A stretch of DNA of 64,000 nucleotides from positions 1 through 64,000 of the forward strand of contig NZ_RYEV01000010.1 in the NCBI RefSeq assembly GCF_004138485.1, in the 5' to 3' direction. The notes under the pieces are model-generated. The model did not search any database. It was not told the DNA's origin and was given only the letters and a program-made list of their open reading frames with translations. Positions 1 through 8,316 of this stretch are shown here, piece by piece. Position numbers and translations under genes: made by a program. The DNA is from Peristeroidobacter soli. Its GTDB lineage: Bacteria > Pseudomonadota > Gammaproteobacteria > Steroidobacterales > Steroidobacteraceae. Every line of letters begins with the position of its first letter. The first letter of the stretch is position 1.

Positions 1-212
1 CAGCGGCCGGAATTGTTTGATCGGCTTCACCGACGTGGCGCCCGTGAAATGCATCTTTGGCGCGAGCGATGCCGCCAAGACCGTGGTGCTGTTCGGGGAT
101 TCGCACGCCGATCAGTGGTCCACCCCAGGAGCTGATGCTCGAGCCGATGCTCGAGGGCGCATTGATGAGCCAGGACGTGCCGAGGTCCTCGGATGACGGG
201 TCAAAGCTTCCG
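1..212 (+). pseudogene. 3' remnant of an SGNH-domain (acyltransferase-3 type) gene, internally deleted
   Basis: The frame starting at base 2 reads through the beginning of an SGNH hydrolase domain: a Cys-containing lead-in, then VVLFGDSHADQW at about 83-118. GDSH is the block I nucleophile motif used by the SGNH domains fused to acyltransferase-3 membrane proteins that O-acetylate cell-surface polysaccharides. Just after W the frame loses similarity and stops at 194-196. From 125 to about 212 a different frame encodes ELMLEPMLEG and more, which matches the extreme C-terminus of the second remnant at 10,568-10,786. The simplest reading is an internal deletion that joined the domain start to its tail out of frame. 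The acyltransferase part would lie left of the window. The domain call is from motif recognition; loss of function is inferred. Confidence 0.6.
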
Positions 213-312
213 GTTGTTGCACCCGACCGCTCCCATCATCTTCGGCTCCGACTGGAGTAGTCGGTAGAACAGGTAGCGAGCGGCAGCGAACCATCGAATC
301 GCCCCTGTCACT

Positions 313-735
313 TCAATCGCCGCGGCACCGCTCCGGCCTCACCACGCCTCCGCTGATCACGCCGCCGACCACGACCACTCCCCAGGCTTTCCCACCATCG
401 GGCAAGTCGATGAAGGGAGACTGTGCTCGCATAAATGCCCGGATCGCACGCCGCAGTTTGAGCTTCACGGCTCGGCGCCTCGGTGCAAAGCCACCGCGCG
501 ATGCCATGGTGGTCCGGAACACGCTTGCGGCAAAGATGGCTTTGCGCAATGGCGTTTTGCGTGCATCGAGATCCGCGAGCCACAGCGCTGCCGTCCGCTC
601 TGCATCCTTGCGCAGCGTAGCGGCACTCTTTTTGACGAGCCAGGCAGGGATCTCCGATAACACCACGGCCAGCTCACTGGAAATCGCCTTGACCAGAAGT
701 GCCTTCAACAACGCCAGGAGCGCATCGATGATCAA
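313..735 (-). CDS. Small conserved hypothetical protein with hydrophobic N-terminus
   Basis: This 140-residue protein starts at a TTG (735-733). A strong Shine-Dalgarno GGAGG sits five bases upstream, which decides the start over any internal codon. Residues 1-35 form an amphipathic or membrane-associated helix. Residues about 45-80 (RTAALWLADLDARKTPL, then an aromatic/aliphatic helix) resemble a group of short bacterial hypothetical proteins built on an EEWLADLxxLPGxxxKL-type core. No function is known to me for that group. The last 40 residues are Gly/Val-rich and look less constrained. The start codon overlaps the stop of an upstream minus-strand frame (TTGA), the spacing expected for translational coupling, although that upstream frame is itself unconvincing. 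Confidence 0.5.
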   Translation of the reverse strand: MIIDALLALLKALLVKAISSELAVVLSEIPAWLVKKSAATLRKDAERTAALWLADLDARKTPLRKAIFAASVFRTTMASRGGFAPRRRAVKLKLRRAIRAFMRAQSPFIDLPDGGKAWGVVVVGGVISGGVVRPERCRGD

Positions 736-1204
736 TTGAGCCTCCGAACGTGTCCCTCATCCATGGACCGCCCGAGATTGGATGACGATCCCCGCCCGCT
801 CGTCGCCTCCTCGGCGAAGCGCAACGGCGGATCGCATCGCGGCCATGCCCGACGAGGATGACATGCAAACCGTCTCCTTGCACCATGGCCGCTTGGCGCA
901 GCAAGGACAGGCGTGACCCGCCCGTCATCGTCTCTGCGCCAATTGAGAATGGGCGCGGAGCGCAGCTGCGAAAGCGAAGCGCTAGTGAGATGTGAGAGCG
1001 CGGGCGGCGGAGCAAACTCCGCGGGAGCCTGCCCGTCGCGGCCGGTGAATCGCCCATCCATCCATGCGTCGCTTCCCTCACTTCTGCATAGAGGAGGATC
1101 TGCACGGGGCCGAGCTGCCGGGCGGGCTCCGCCGCGACTGACGCGGACCGACACCACAACAAGACGATCGAGAGCACCAGCAACGAACACATTCTGACTA
1201 CCAT
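674..1204 (-). CDS. Doubtful exported hypothetical protein, possibly decayed
   Basis: This 176-residue frame opens with a credible signal peptide: MVVRMC followed by a run of Leu/Val/Ile, then SVAAEPAR with a likely cleavage after SVAA. A reasonable segment follows (QILLYAEVREATHGW). The remainder is rich in Arg and Pro, as shadow frames in GC-rich DNA often are. It runs 62 bases into the next gene, whose start is well supported. A second frame on the same strand ends exactly at that gene's TTG start, so a frameshifted gene whose true 3' end lies in the other frame is possible. I recognise no family. Treat this as a weak call or a remnant. Confidence 0.22.
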   Translation of the reverse strand: MVVRMCSLLVLSIVLLWCRSASVAAEPARQLGPVQILLYAEVREATHGWMGDSPAATGRLPRSLLRRPRSHISLALRFRSCAPRPFSIGAETMTGGSRLSLLRQAAMVQGDGLHVILVGHGRDAIRRCASPRRRRAGGDRHPISGGPWMRDTFGGSIDHRCAPGVVEGTSGQGDFQ

Positions 1205-1937
1205 CCATTGACCCCTTCTCGCGGCAATTCTCTTGGGCTGTCACATAGGCAGTACCGCGCTTGGCAGCTGGACGCGCGCAAGCTGGGGATGAAATCTCTC
1301 CAATACGGCCATATCTGGCACGCCACATTTTCCGCGAAGGCTGACATCGCCTCTTCTGTGAGTCCGTCGCGACGAACCGTGCGCCTGTATCTACAGAGTA
1401 GCGAAGCACGCTGATCTTCCGATGAGGCTCACTGTCTTCCGTCAATTCAAAGCGTTCTACGTCCGCAGAGTTCATACACTGTATCTGGACGCCAAAGCGT
1501 ACGCGCTTTCTTATCCGATTCGTGCCCACGATCGCCTACATGCTCAACCGGATCGCTACTGCAAGATCCTCAACGTTGAAGTGCCCCTGGATCTTCAGCG
1601 ATGGATACGGCCTCGAGACCGAAGCAAACATAGACGAGAGAGCGTTTCATCGAGCGTGAGTGTGACCAATCGATATCCATACCGCCCGCCCCTTCCGTTC
1701 GTATGCGACACACATCTGGTTGTAGACCGGACTCAAAGCGAAGCTCATCCCCGTTGATCCATCGTTCAGTCACAATTATTTTTTCCGCACGGATTTGCGA
1801 CGCCGAGCTTACTCGATCCCCTTATACTCAACGCTCGCCAGAGAGAACATCTCTCAACTCGTGATATTCAATCGCAAAGCGCGGCATCGAGTGCATGCTT
1901 CACACTCACTCGAACCTGCTCACGTTCGGAGGCATCG
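1205..1937. other. 733-bp stretch with no recognisable gene
   Basis: Only short overlapping frames occur here, and none has a convincing ribosome site, family motif or domain. Base composition is visibly less GC-rich than in neighbouring genes, particularly around 1,770-1,870. The last 100 bases carry the leader of the sulfatase gene, including its GGAGG. The stretch could be eroded coding DNA. I see no RNA gene, hairpin terminator or repeat that I can support. Confidence 0.5.
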
Positions 1938-3410
1938 ATGAGGTTTCCACGGATTGGGCTGGGACTGTTTGCCTCGTTCCTGTTTCTTGGGATCACGTTA
2001 GCGCACGCGCAGACATCGGCCACGCCGCCAAACATCATCGTTGTGCTCATCGATGAACTGCGCTACGACGAGGTGGACCCGAGCGCACGCCATCCGTTCG
2101 TGAAGCTACCGAACATCGACCGACTGGCCAACGAGGGCATGTCATTCAGGCAGTTCTACTCGGTCTCAACGATCTGCTCACCAAACCGAGCCACCTTGCT
2201 CACCGGACAGCATCCGGCCATTCACGGCGTCATCGACAATACTGATCGAAGCGCCTTGGGCCGATCCCTGCTCACCTTTCCACTGCTCCTCCAACAAAGC
2301 GGCTACGAAACGGCCTACGTCGGCAAATGGCACATGGGCAACGACCCCTCGCCGCGGCCTGGGTTTGATTTCTGGGCGGCCCTCCCCGGCCAGGGCAAGC
2401 TGTGGAACCCTGAGATTTGGAAGCAAGGCCGATTGCAGCAGGTGGAAGGGTATGTGACGGACGTACTCACCGATGAAGCGCTCGACTTTGTGCGCAGGCC
2501 TCGGAAGCGCCCGTTCCTGCTTTACCTCGCTCACAAAGCCATTCATCCGGACGCACATCAGCTCCCCGATGGATCGGTGGATTTGAGTTACGGCATGCGC
2601 TATGAGCCTGCGGCCCGACACTCGGGACGCTACCGAGACGTGCCGATATCCCTGCCGCAGGCGGCCGCAACGCTATCCGAGGACCTCAAAGGCAAGCCCG
2701 TTCTCGCCCGAGCACTCGACGCTCGGAATCAACCTGAGATCCAGAAGACGTGGGGCGAACTCCTCGGACTGGATGCTCAGCCCGATACGGTCCGCCGACG
2801 CGCCGAAATGCTGCTCTCGATTGACGAGGGGCTCGGACGCGTACTCGATGAGTTGAAGCGGCAGAAGCGTCTCGACAATACGCTCATCATCTTTACCAGC
2901 GACAACGGCACGAACTGGGGCGAGCATGGCCTCACGCTGGAGCGCAGGCTCCCGTACGAGCCGGTGATTCATTTGCCCTTGATCGTTTACTACAAACCCT
3001 GGATGCGCGAAGGCCGCCGCGTTAACGACAACTTGACGTTGCAGATCGATATCGCGCCCACGGTGCTCGCGGCCGCCGGCCTCCCGCAACCACCGACGAT
3101 GCAGGGCCATTCCCTTGAGCCGCTACTGACCGCGAAGACGACGCCGTGGCGGGATTCCTTCCTCATCGAGCATGCGCCCGACGAGCGTCCCTTCTCCTGG
3201 CTACTCGATCTGTCCTACGTCGCTGTTCGTCAGCAACACCTGAAGCTCATCCATTGGTTGAAATATCCGGAGGAATCAGAACTCTATGATCTTTCAAAGG
3301 ACCCGGGCGAGCAGCACAACCTCATCAAGTCGCCCGACTACGCGCCTCGCCTACCTGCCTTGCAGGCCGAGCTCAAACGCTTGGTGCTTGAGGCACGCAG
3401 CTTGGAGTGA
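1938..3410 (+). CDS. Exported type I sulfatase (formylglycine-dependent)
   Basis: This 490-residue enzyme hydrolyses a sulfate ester, probably in the periplasm. The signal peptide spans about residues 1-25 (hydrophobic core, then AHAQ). The catalytic domain starts at PNIIVVLIDELRYD, with Asp39 as an expected calcium ligand. The sulfatase signature is at 80-84, Cys-Ser-Pro-Asn-Arg, followed by ATLLTGQHP; Cys80 is the residue converted to formylglycine. YVGKWHMGN and the later IIFTSDNGTNWGEHG supply further active-site residues. The C-terminal WRDSFLIEHAP and ELYDLSKDPGEQHNL blocks are standard for the family. Start: GGAGG six bases upstream of the ATG. No formylglycine-generating enzyme lies in the window. 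The substrate cannot be read from the sequence; the downstream sulfotransferase and NRPS genes run in the same direction. Confidence 0.9.
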   Translation: MRFPRIGLGLFASFLFLGITLAHAQTSATPPNIIVVLIDELRYDEVDPSARHPFVKLPNIDRLANEGMSFRQFYSVSTICSPNRATLLTGQHPAIHGVIDNTDRSALGRSLLTFPLLLQQSGYETAYVGKWHMGNDPSPRPGFDFWAALPGQGKLWNPEIWKQGRLQQVEGYVTDVLTDEALDFVRRPRKRPFLLYLAHKAIHPDAHQLPDGSVDLSYGMRYEPAARHSGRYRDVPISLPQAAATLSEDLKGKPVLARALDARNQPEIQKTWGELLGLDAQPDTVRRRAEMLLSIDEGLGRVLDELKRQKRLDNTLIIFTSDNGTNWGEHGLTLERRLPYEPVIHLPLIVYYKPWMREGRRVNDNLTLQIDIAPTVLAAAGLPQPPTMQGHSLEPLLTAKTTPWRDSFLIEHAPDERPFSWLLDLSYVAVRQQHLKLIHWLKYPEESELYDLSKDPGEQHNLIKSPDYAPRLPALQAELKRLVLEARSLE

Positions 3411-3678
3411 TTCGCCGCGCTCACCGGCCCTCCTGCCACAGCCAAGCATCGAGTCGCCTCGTCACGTCCAAATAGAACAACACTGCAACTCTGTGCGGCG
3501 CGCTGCCAACGGGCAAGATAGCGCCGCTGCGACCGACGTACGCTGCGCCTTCGGCAACGTGGGCATGGCCGCATCATGCACGTGCCCGGAAGCGGACCAT
3601 TGACCGTGCCGCACGTTCGACGTAGCAAGGCCAGACAAACGCGCATGCATCCCTTGTTGGGTTGCGTAAGGAGCCTTC

Positions 3679-4281
3679 ATGACGTTGTCCGTAATTGGCG
3701 CCGGATTCGGACGAACCGGCACACTGTCGCTCAAGTCCGCCCTCGAGCACCTCGGCTTTGGGCCGTGCTGTCATACATCCGATGAGCACCACTTCAAAGG
3801 CGGGCAGGCGTTCTGGGATCGGGTCTTCAATCACGAAACCATCGATTGGGACCAATATTTTGAGGGGTTTTCCTCGATGGTCGACTCGCCGAGCTGCCGC
3901 TTCTACCTCGAGCTTGCCGAAAAGTACCCCTCAGCCAAAGTCATTTTGACGTTACGCGAGCCGCAGGCCTGGTTCGAGTCCTATCGAACGACGATCCTGC
4001 AGCTGAGCGGCACGTCACAGGGCCGGAAATATTCCGCATTCCTTTTTGGTCGCGAGCTTCCCGATCGAGATTCGATGATCGCGGCCTACGAGCAGCACAA
4101 CGCCGAGGTCCGGCACCGAATTCCACCCGCGCGCTTGCTCGTGTACGAGGTCAAGCAGGGCTGGGCACCCCTATGTGACTTTCTTGGAGTTCCCGTGCCC
4201 GCCCTGCCATTTCCTCACACGAACCAGCGATCGGAGTTCCCAGCGCTGCTCGACAAGATGCTCGGGCGCCTACAGCACTAG
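3679..4281 (+). CDS. Sulfotransferase family protein
   Basis: This is a 200-residue cytoplasmic P-loop sulfotransferase. The PAPS 5'-phosphosulfate-binding loop is at residues 5-17 (IGAGFGRTGTLSL). The 3'-phosphate-binding segment is probably KVILTLREPQAWFESY, with Arg and Ser in the expected places. Similar short enzymes of the Sulfotransfer_4 type are common beside secondary-metabolite genes and in GC-rich bacteria; the acceptor is unknown. AAGGAG lies six bases before the ATG. It sits 268 bp after the sulfatase and 487 bp before the NRPS A-T gene, all on the plus strand, so sulfonation of an NRPS product is a fair hypothesis but is not shown by the sequence. Confidence 0.85.
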   Translation: MTLSVIGAGFGRTGTLSLKSALEHLGFGPCCHTSDEHHFKGGQAFWDRVFNHETIDWDQYFEGFSSMVDSPSCRFYLELAEKYPSAKVILTLREPQAWFESYRTTILQLSGTSQGRKYSAFLFGRELPDRDSMIAAYEQHNAEVRHRIPPARLLVYEVKQGWAPLCDFLGVPVPALPFPHTNQRSEFPALLDKMLGRLQH

Positions 4282-4768
4282 AGAAGACGCGGCGGGGACC
4301 GGATCGCCTACGTAGCCAGTCCTGACACATCGGCCCGCGCGCCTTGCACGCGCCGGTGTCCCAGCGCACGCCATCGCGGGCGGTAGTGTGCCGCGTGTTG
4401 GCCTCGCGCACCCGCCCCCTGCCGGGATGCGCAACGTCTTCGCAACGCGGGTCGCTACCGCCACGCTTGAACCCATGCCGGCGTGTGTCTTCCGATGGAG
4501 TGCTCAGATTGAGCAACCTGCGTCGTCATTGCCGCTCGTCCCTTGCTCATGGGTTCTTGAAATTCAAACTTTCCAACACTGAGTTCGCGCGCCGGCGAGA
4601 ACGCCTGGGACTTGCGGTCGCGCGCAATTCCCAGGCCTGAGCGTGAAGCAACACACGGGCTGTGCAGGTCACGCGTTCTAACCTGGCGCTAACCATGTTG
4701 TTATTGACCTCCGGATGCGCACGCGGCGGGGACGCCGCCGTCCGCTGAGCGCGCGAAAGGAGAGTCCA
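4282..4768. other. 487-bp gene-free leader upstream of the NRPS genes
   Basis: Short frames on both strands show no family features. The segment is GC-rich at its left end and more balanced around 4,500-4,700. It ends in GAAAGGAG just before the NRPS start. Its length would allow a promoter with a regulated leader, but I cannot point to a convincing -35/-10 pair or an attenuator. Confidence 0.4.
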
Positions 4769-6712
4769 ATGACCGAACCCCGCCATGCATCGCTCCCTCG
4801 GGACAAGGTACCTGCGGCCTCCCCGAGTACGGCGCAGCGCGCCGAACTCCACGAACACAACCATCGGACTGCCGCCGAGTATCCCGCGCAGGCGCTTATT
4901 CACGAGCTCTTCGAAGCGCAGGTGAGGCGTGCGCCCGGGGCGATTGCGACCCTCTATGGTGAGCAAGAACTCACGTACGAACAGCTGAACCGTCGAGCCA
5001 ATCGCCTCGCCCATCAGCTGCTAGAGCGCGGCGTTCAGCCCGATGATCGAGTGGGCCTCTACACCGAGCGCGGCATCGAGGAAATCATCGGGCTCCTTGC
5101 GATCTTGAAAGCAGGCGCCGCATACGTGCCGCTCGATCCGAGCTACCCGCCCGAAAGACTCCACTTCATGCTCGATGACACCTCCCCCGTTGCGATTCTC
5201 GCGCCGTCCTCTCTATCGCACCAGGTGACGAGTCTGGCGTCATCGACACCATTGCTGCTCGTGTCGACTGAAGAACCCCAAGCCGCATCCCACGATCCTC
5301 ACGTACCGAGACTCCATTCTCGACAGTTGGCCTACATCATCCATACCTCAGGGTCGACGGGACGGCCCAAAGGGGTGATGGTGGAGCACCGTAGTGTCGT
5401 GCGGCTGGTCATCAACTCCAATTGCGTGCCGGTCGGACCCACCGATTGCATCGCCCATTGCGCAAGCCCCTCCTTCGATGCGACGACTTGGGAGGTTTGG
5501 GCCCCGCTGTTAAACGGCGCCCGTTTGCTGATCGTGCCACAGGCCGTGGTGCTGGAGCCTGCGGCCTTGAACGCCGCGCTCGTACGGCATCGGGTGACGG
5601 CGCTGTTTCTCACGGTGGGCTTGTTCCACGAATACGTGGACGAACTTGAAGCCGCGTTCAGCGGCCTGCGCTACCTGCTCACGGGTGGGGATGTGACCAA
5701 TCCTGCGTGCGTGAGGCGCGCCCTGACCAAAGCCACTCCCCCTCAGTGCCTGATCAACGTCTATGGTCCGACGGAGACGACCACGTTCGCGACCGCGTTT
5801 GCCATTCCGCCCACGCACCCCGGCATCACGGCACTGCCCATCGGGCGACCTATTACCAATACCAGCGTCTACATCTTGGATCAGCATGGCAGACCTGTAC
5901 CGATGGGGGGCGTCGGTGAGATCTACATCGGCGGTCCGGGTGTTGCTCGCGGCTATTTGGATCACCCTACGCTCACGACGGAGCGCTTCGTGCTGGACCC
6001 TTTCGAGCCGAGCGAGGGCGCACGAATGTACCGCACCGGAGACCTCGGTCAATGGCGTGCCGACGGCAATATCGAGTTCCTGGGCCGCAATGATTTGCAG
6101 GTCAAGATCCGAGGCTATCGGATCGAGCCGGGGGAGATCGAGGCGGTCCTACGCAGTCAACACGGCGTGAAGGATGCCCTCGTCGTTGCACGAGAGGACA
6201 CGCCGGGCGAGAAGCGGCTGGTCGCGTACGTCGTCTCTGAGGATCGGTCCCGTAAAGTCGGCGCAGATACCTTGCGGGCACAGCTGAAGGCGGTGTTGCC
6301 CGACCATTTGGTGCCCAGTGCCATCGTGTCGATGCCAAGCCTGCCGTTGACGGTAAATGGAAAACCGGATCGGCGGGCGCTGCCCGCCCCGGTGCTCGCT
6401 GACTTTGTGAGCCAGCACTACGAGCCGCCACGCGGAGAGCTGGAGCGGGCGCTGGCAGAGCTCTGGCAGGCGCTGTTGCGGTTGGAGCGCATCGGGCGGC
6501 AGGACAACTTCTTCGAGCTCGGCGGAGACTCCCTCACCGTCTTCAAGTTGAGTGCTGCCATCGAACGTCGTTTTGGCATCAAGTTATATGCACACACGAT
6601 TTTTGGCAGTCCCGCCTTCATCGACATGGTTGCGGCCATTGCGACGGCACGCTCGGCGACGACTGAGGCCGCGGTCGAGCCTGCCGTCGACTTCGAGCAC
6701 GGTGTGCTGTGA
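4769..6712 (+). CDS. Nonribosomal peptide synthetase, adenylation-thiolation (A-T) protein
   Basis: This 647-residue stand-alone loading module activates an amino acid as its adenylate and transfers it to its own carrier domain. Motifs in order: A3 IHTSGSTGRPKGV (191-203), A4 region FDATTWEVW (236-244), A5 NVYGPTETT (330-338), A7 YRTGDLG (421-427), A8 ending GYRIEPGEIE, A10 NGKPDRRAL with Lys532, and carrier motif DNFFELGGDSLT with the phosphopantetheine Ser588. Read by eye against the GrsA positions, the pocket is roughly D-A-W-F-L-G-V-T-F-K, which suggests an aliphatic branched residue; this is tentative. The ATG at 4769 has AAGGAG upstream and is preferred to the earlier in-frame ATG at 4715. 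The C-terminus (EPAVDFEHGVL) is short and acidic, as a docking peptide would be. The stop overlaps the next start. Confidence 0.93.
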   Translation: MTEPRHASLPRDKVPAASPSTAQRAELHEHNHRTAAEYPAQALIHELFEAQVRRAPGAIATLYGEQELTYEQLNRRANRLAHQLLERGVQPDDRVGLYTERGIEEIIGLLAILKAGAAYVPLDPSYPPERLHFMLDDTSPVAILAPSSLSHQVTSLASSTPLLLVSTEEPQAASHDPHVPRLHSRQLAYIIHTSGSTGRPKGVMVEHRSVVRLVINSNCVPVGPTDCIAHCASPSFDATTWEVWAPLLNGARLLIVPQAVVLEPAALNAALVRHRVTALFLTVGLFHEYVDELEAAFSGLRYLLTGGDVTNPACVRRALTKATPPQCLINVYGPTETTTFATAFAIPPTHPGITALPIGRPITNTSVYILDQHGRPVPMGGVGEIYIGGPGVARGYLDHPTLTTERFVLDPFEPSEGARMYRTGDLGQWRADGNIEFLGRNDLQVKIRGYRIEPGEIEAVLRSQHGVKDALVVAREDTPGEKRLVAYVVSEDRSRKVGADTLRAQLKAVLPDHLVPSAIVSMPSLPLTVNGKPDRRALPAPVLADFVSQHYEPPRGELERALAELWQALLRLERIGRQDNFFELGGDSLTVFKLSAAIERRFGIKLYAHTIFGSPAFIDMVAAIATARSATTEAAVEPAVDFEHGVL

Positions 6713-8316
6713 TGGCGGCCGGCCCGCACGACGTTCGCGCTGAACTCGACGAACTGCTCGAGTCGTTACAACGAAAGAACGTGCGGCTGTGGGTCGACCA
6801 GGGCGACTTACACTATCTGGCCGCACCCGGTGCGCTGACGCACCAAGAGCGCGAGGCGCTGCGCGCGTTCAAGGCGCGCATCGTGACGGAAGTGCGTGAG
6901 GGTGGCCTCGCGCTGAGCCCGCCCCCGGGCACGCAGCGGGCGCCGCTCACGCAGCAGCAACGAATCTATCTCGATCGAATGCGGAACGGTCACCTGCAGA
7001 GCCGACGAGCTCCGATCCTTTTGCAGATCGAGGGCCGTTTGAACGTAGAGGCCATGCAGTGCTCGGTACGCGCACTGGTACGTCGTCACAGCGTGCTGCG
7101 GACCCGACTGATTCAAGTGCGCGAGGAGCCCGAGCAATGGATCGACGATCTCCGCGATCAGTACCTCGAGGTTTTGGATGTCACCGGCATCCCGCAAGAC
7201 GTCGTCCATCAGACACTGAAGGTGATCATCGATTCACTCTGCAACGAGCGCTGCGATGTGACGGTGGGTCCGTTGTTTGCAGCCAAGCTCATCAAGCTGA
7301 CACCGACGGTACATGTCCTATTCATCGCCATTCACCACATCATCTTCGATGGCTCGACTCTGGCACTGTTGTTTCGAGAACTATGGTCTTCGTATGGGGA
7401 CGTGGCGCTCGGGCGCGGTCTCTCGGTGAGCGCGCCCCCGATGCAGAACGCCGACTATGCGCGCTGGCAGCAGCTGCGGCATCACGCATGGATGAGGAAC
7501 CATCGGCCCTACTGGTTGAAGCATCTCGCCGGCGCTCAGGGGATTCGATGGCCGAGGGACCCGATCGGCGATACCCGTGCAAACGGCTTGGCCTGCGTGA
7601 GCCTCCCGTTGGGCCCGACGCTCACGAACCAGTTGCGGGACGCCGCTCAGCACGCCAGAACGCTGCCCGTGATGGCGTTGATCGCCGTCTTCGCGGCAGT
7701 CGTTTCGCGAACGTGCGACCAGAAGGATTTCGTGGTGACGACCACGGTGCATGGTCGGGATCTTCCAGAGCACGAAGGGCTCGCAGGCTACTGCTCCCAC
7801 AGCGTGTATCTGCTGATGCAGCTGCGCACAGATGAACGCTTTTACGACCTTCTGCGGTACGTCACCGACGAATTCCAACGAGCCATGGAGCACAAGGATT
7901 TCGGCGGGATCGTGGAGGAGCATCCGCAGTTACGGGCAGGCACGCTGTTTCAGTGGCTACCATGGCAGCGGCTTGAGGAGATCGATGCCTCGCAGGCTCA
8001 GGAGGGGCAAAGCGATCAACTTAAAGTGAAGCGCTTTGAGCGGCCTTTTCAGTTCAAGCACGATGCGTACTATCCCGACATCTACGACTTGGTCTGGACC
8101 GCCAGCAACACCAAGAACGGCATTCTGGTCCAAATCTTCTATCGATCGGAGATGTTTTCCGCAACCACAGTCGCGCAGTTTGCAAGCGACTTTCTTGCAA
8201 CCGCCGAGCGATTAGCGGGTGACCTTCATGAGCCGGCGGTGCGGGTCGCCCCGTTCGATGCGGAACGCGTAAGTCTCAGGGAAGCACGGCATTCGTTGCA
8301 GAGCGGCGGCTCGTAA
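6712..8316 (+). CDS. NRPS condensation-domain protein with N-terminal TubC-type docking domain
   Basis: This 534-residue protein would form an amide (or ester) bond between a carrier-bound donor and an acceptor. Residues about 8-62 (ELDELLESLQRKNVRLWVDQ, then GDLHYLAAPGALTHQE) match the TubC/beta-hairpin docking fold that receives the C-terminal tail of an upstream module. The condensation domain follows: C1 PLTQQQRIYL (78-87), C2 RHSVLRTRL (125-133), C3 HHIIFDG (208-214) with catalytic His209 intact, a C4-like NADYARWQQL, and C5 TTTVHGRDLPEHEGLAGY. No adenylation, carrier, thioesterase or reductase domain follows, so release must use a free acceptor or a partner encoded elsewhere. The ATG overlaps the previous stop; an in-frame GTG lies one codon earlier. 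The 3' end overlaps the convergent DUF6351 gene by 41 bp. Confidence 0.88.
   Translation: MAAGPHDVRAELDELLESLQRKNVRLWVDQGDLHYLAAPGALTHQEREALRAFKARIVTEVREGGLALSPPPGTQRAPLTQQQRIYLDRMRNGHLQSRRAPILLQIEGRLNVEAMQCSVRALVRRHSVLRTRLIQVREEPEQWIDDLRDQYLEVLDVTGIPQDVVHQTLKVIIDSLCNERCDVTVGPLFAAKLIKLTPTVHVLFIAIHHIIFDGSTLALLFRELWSSYGDVALGRGLSVSAPPMQNADYARWQQLRHHAWMRNHRPYWLKHLAGAQGIRWPRDPIGDTRANGLACVSLPLGPTLTNQLRDAAQHARTLPVMALIAVFAAVVSRTCDQKDFVVTTTVHGRDLPEHEGLAGYCSHSVYLLMQLRTDERFYDLLRYVTDEFQRAMEHKDFGGIVEEHPQLRAGTLFQWLPWQRLEEIDASQAQEGQSDQLKVKRFERPFQFKHDAYYPDIYDLVWTASNTKNGILVQIFYRSEMFSATTVAQFASDFLATAERLAGDLHEPAVRVAPFDAERVSLREARHSLQSGGS

Noticed and set aside
732-1529. 265-codon minus-strand frame ending at the start of the gene at 313-735
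   Set aside because: Its stop overlaps the next start attractively, but the protein is Arg/Pro/Ala-rich with no fold or signal. At most its 3' end could belong to a frameshifted gene, which I noted under 674-1,204.
1422-1757. 111-codon plus-strand frame upstream of the sulfatase
   Set aside because: No ribosome site, no recognisable domain, and composition typical of non-coding sequence.
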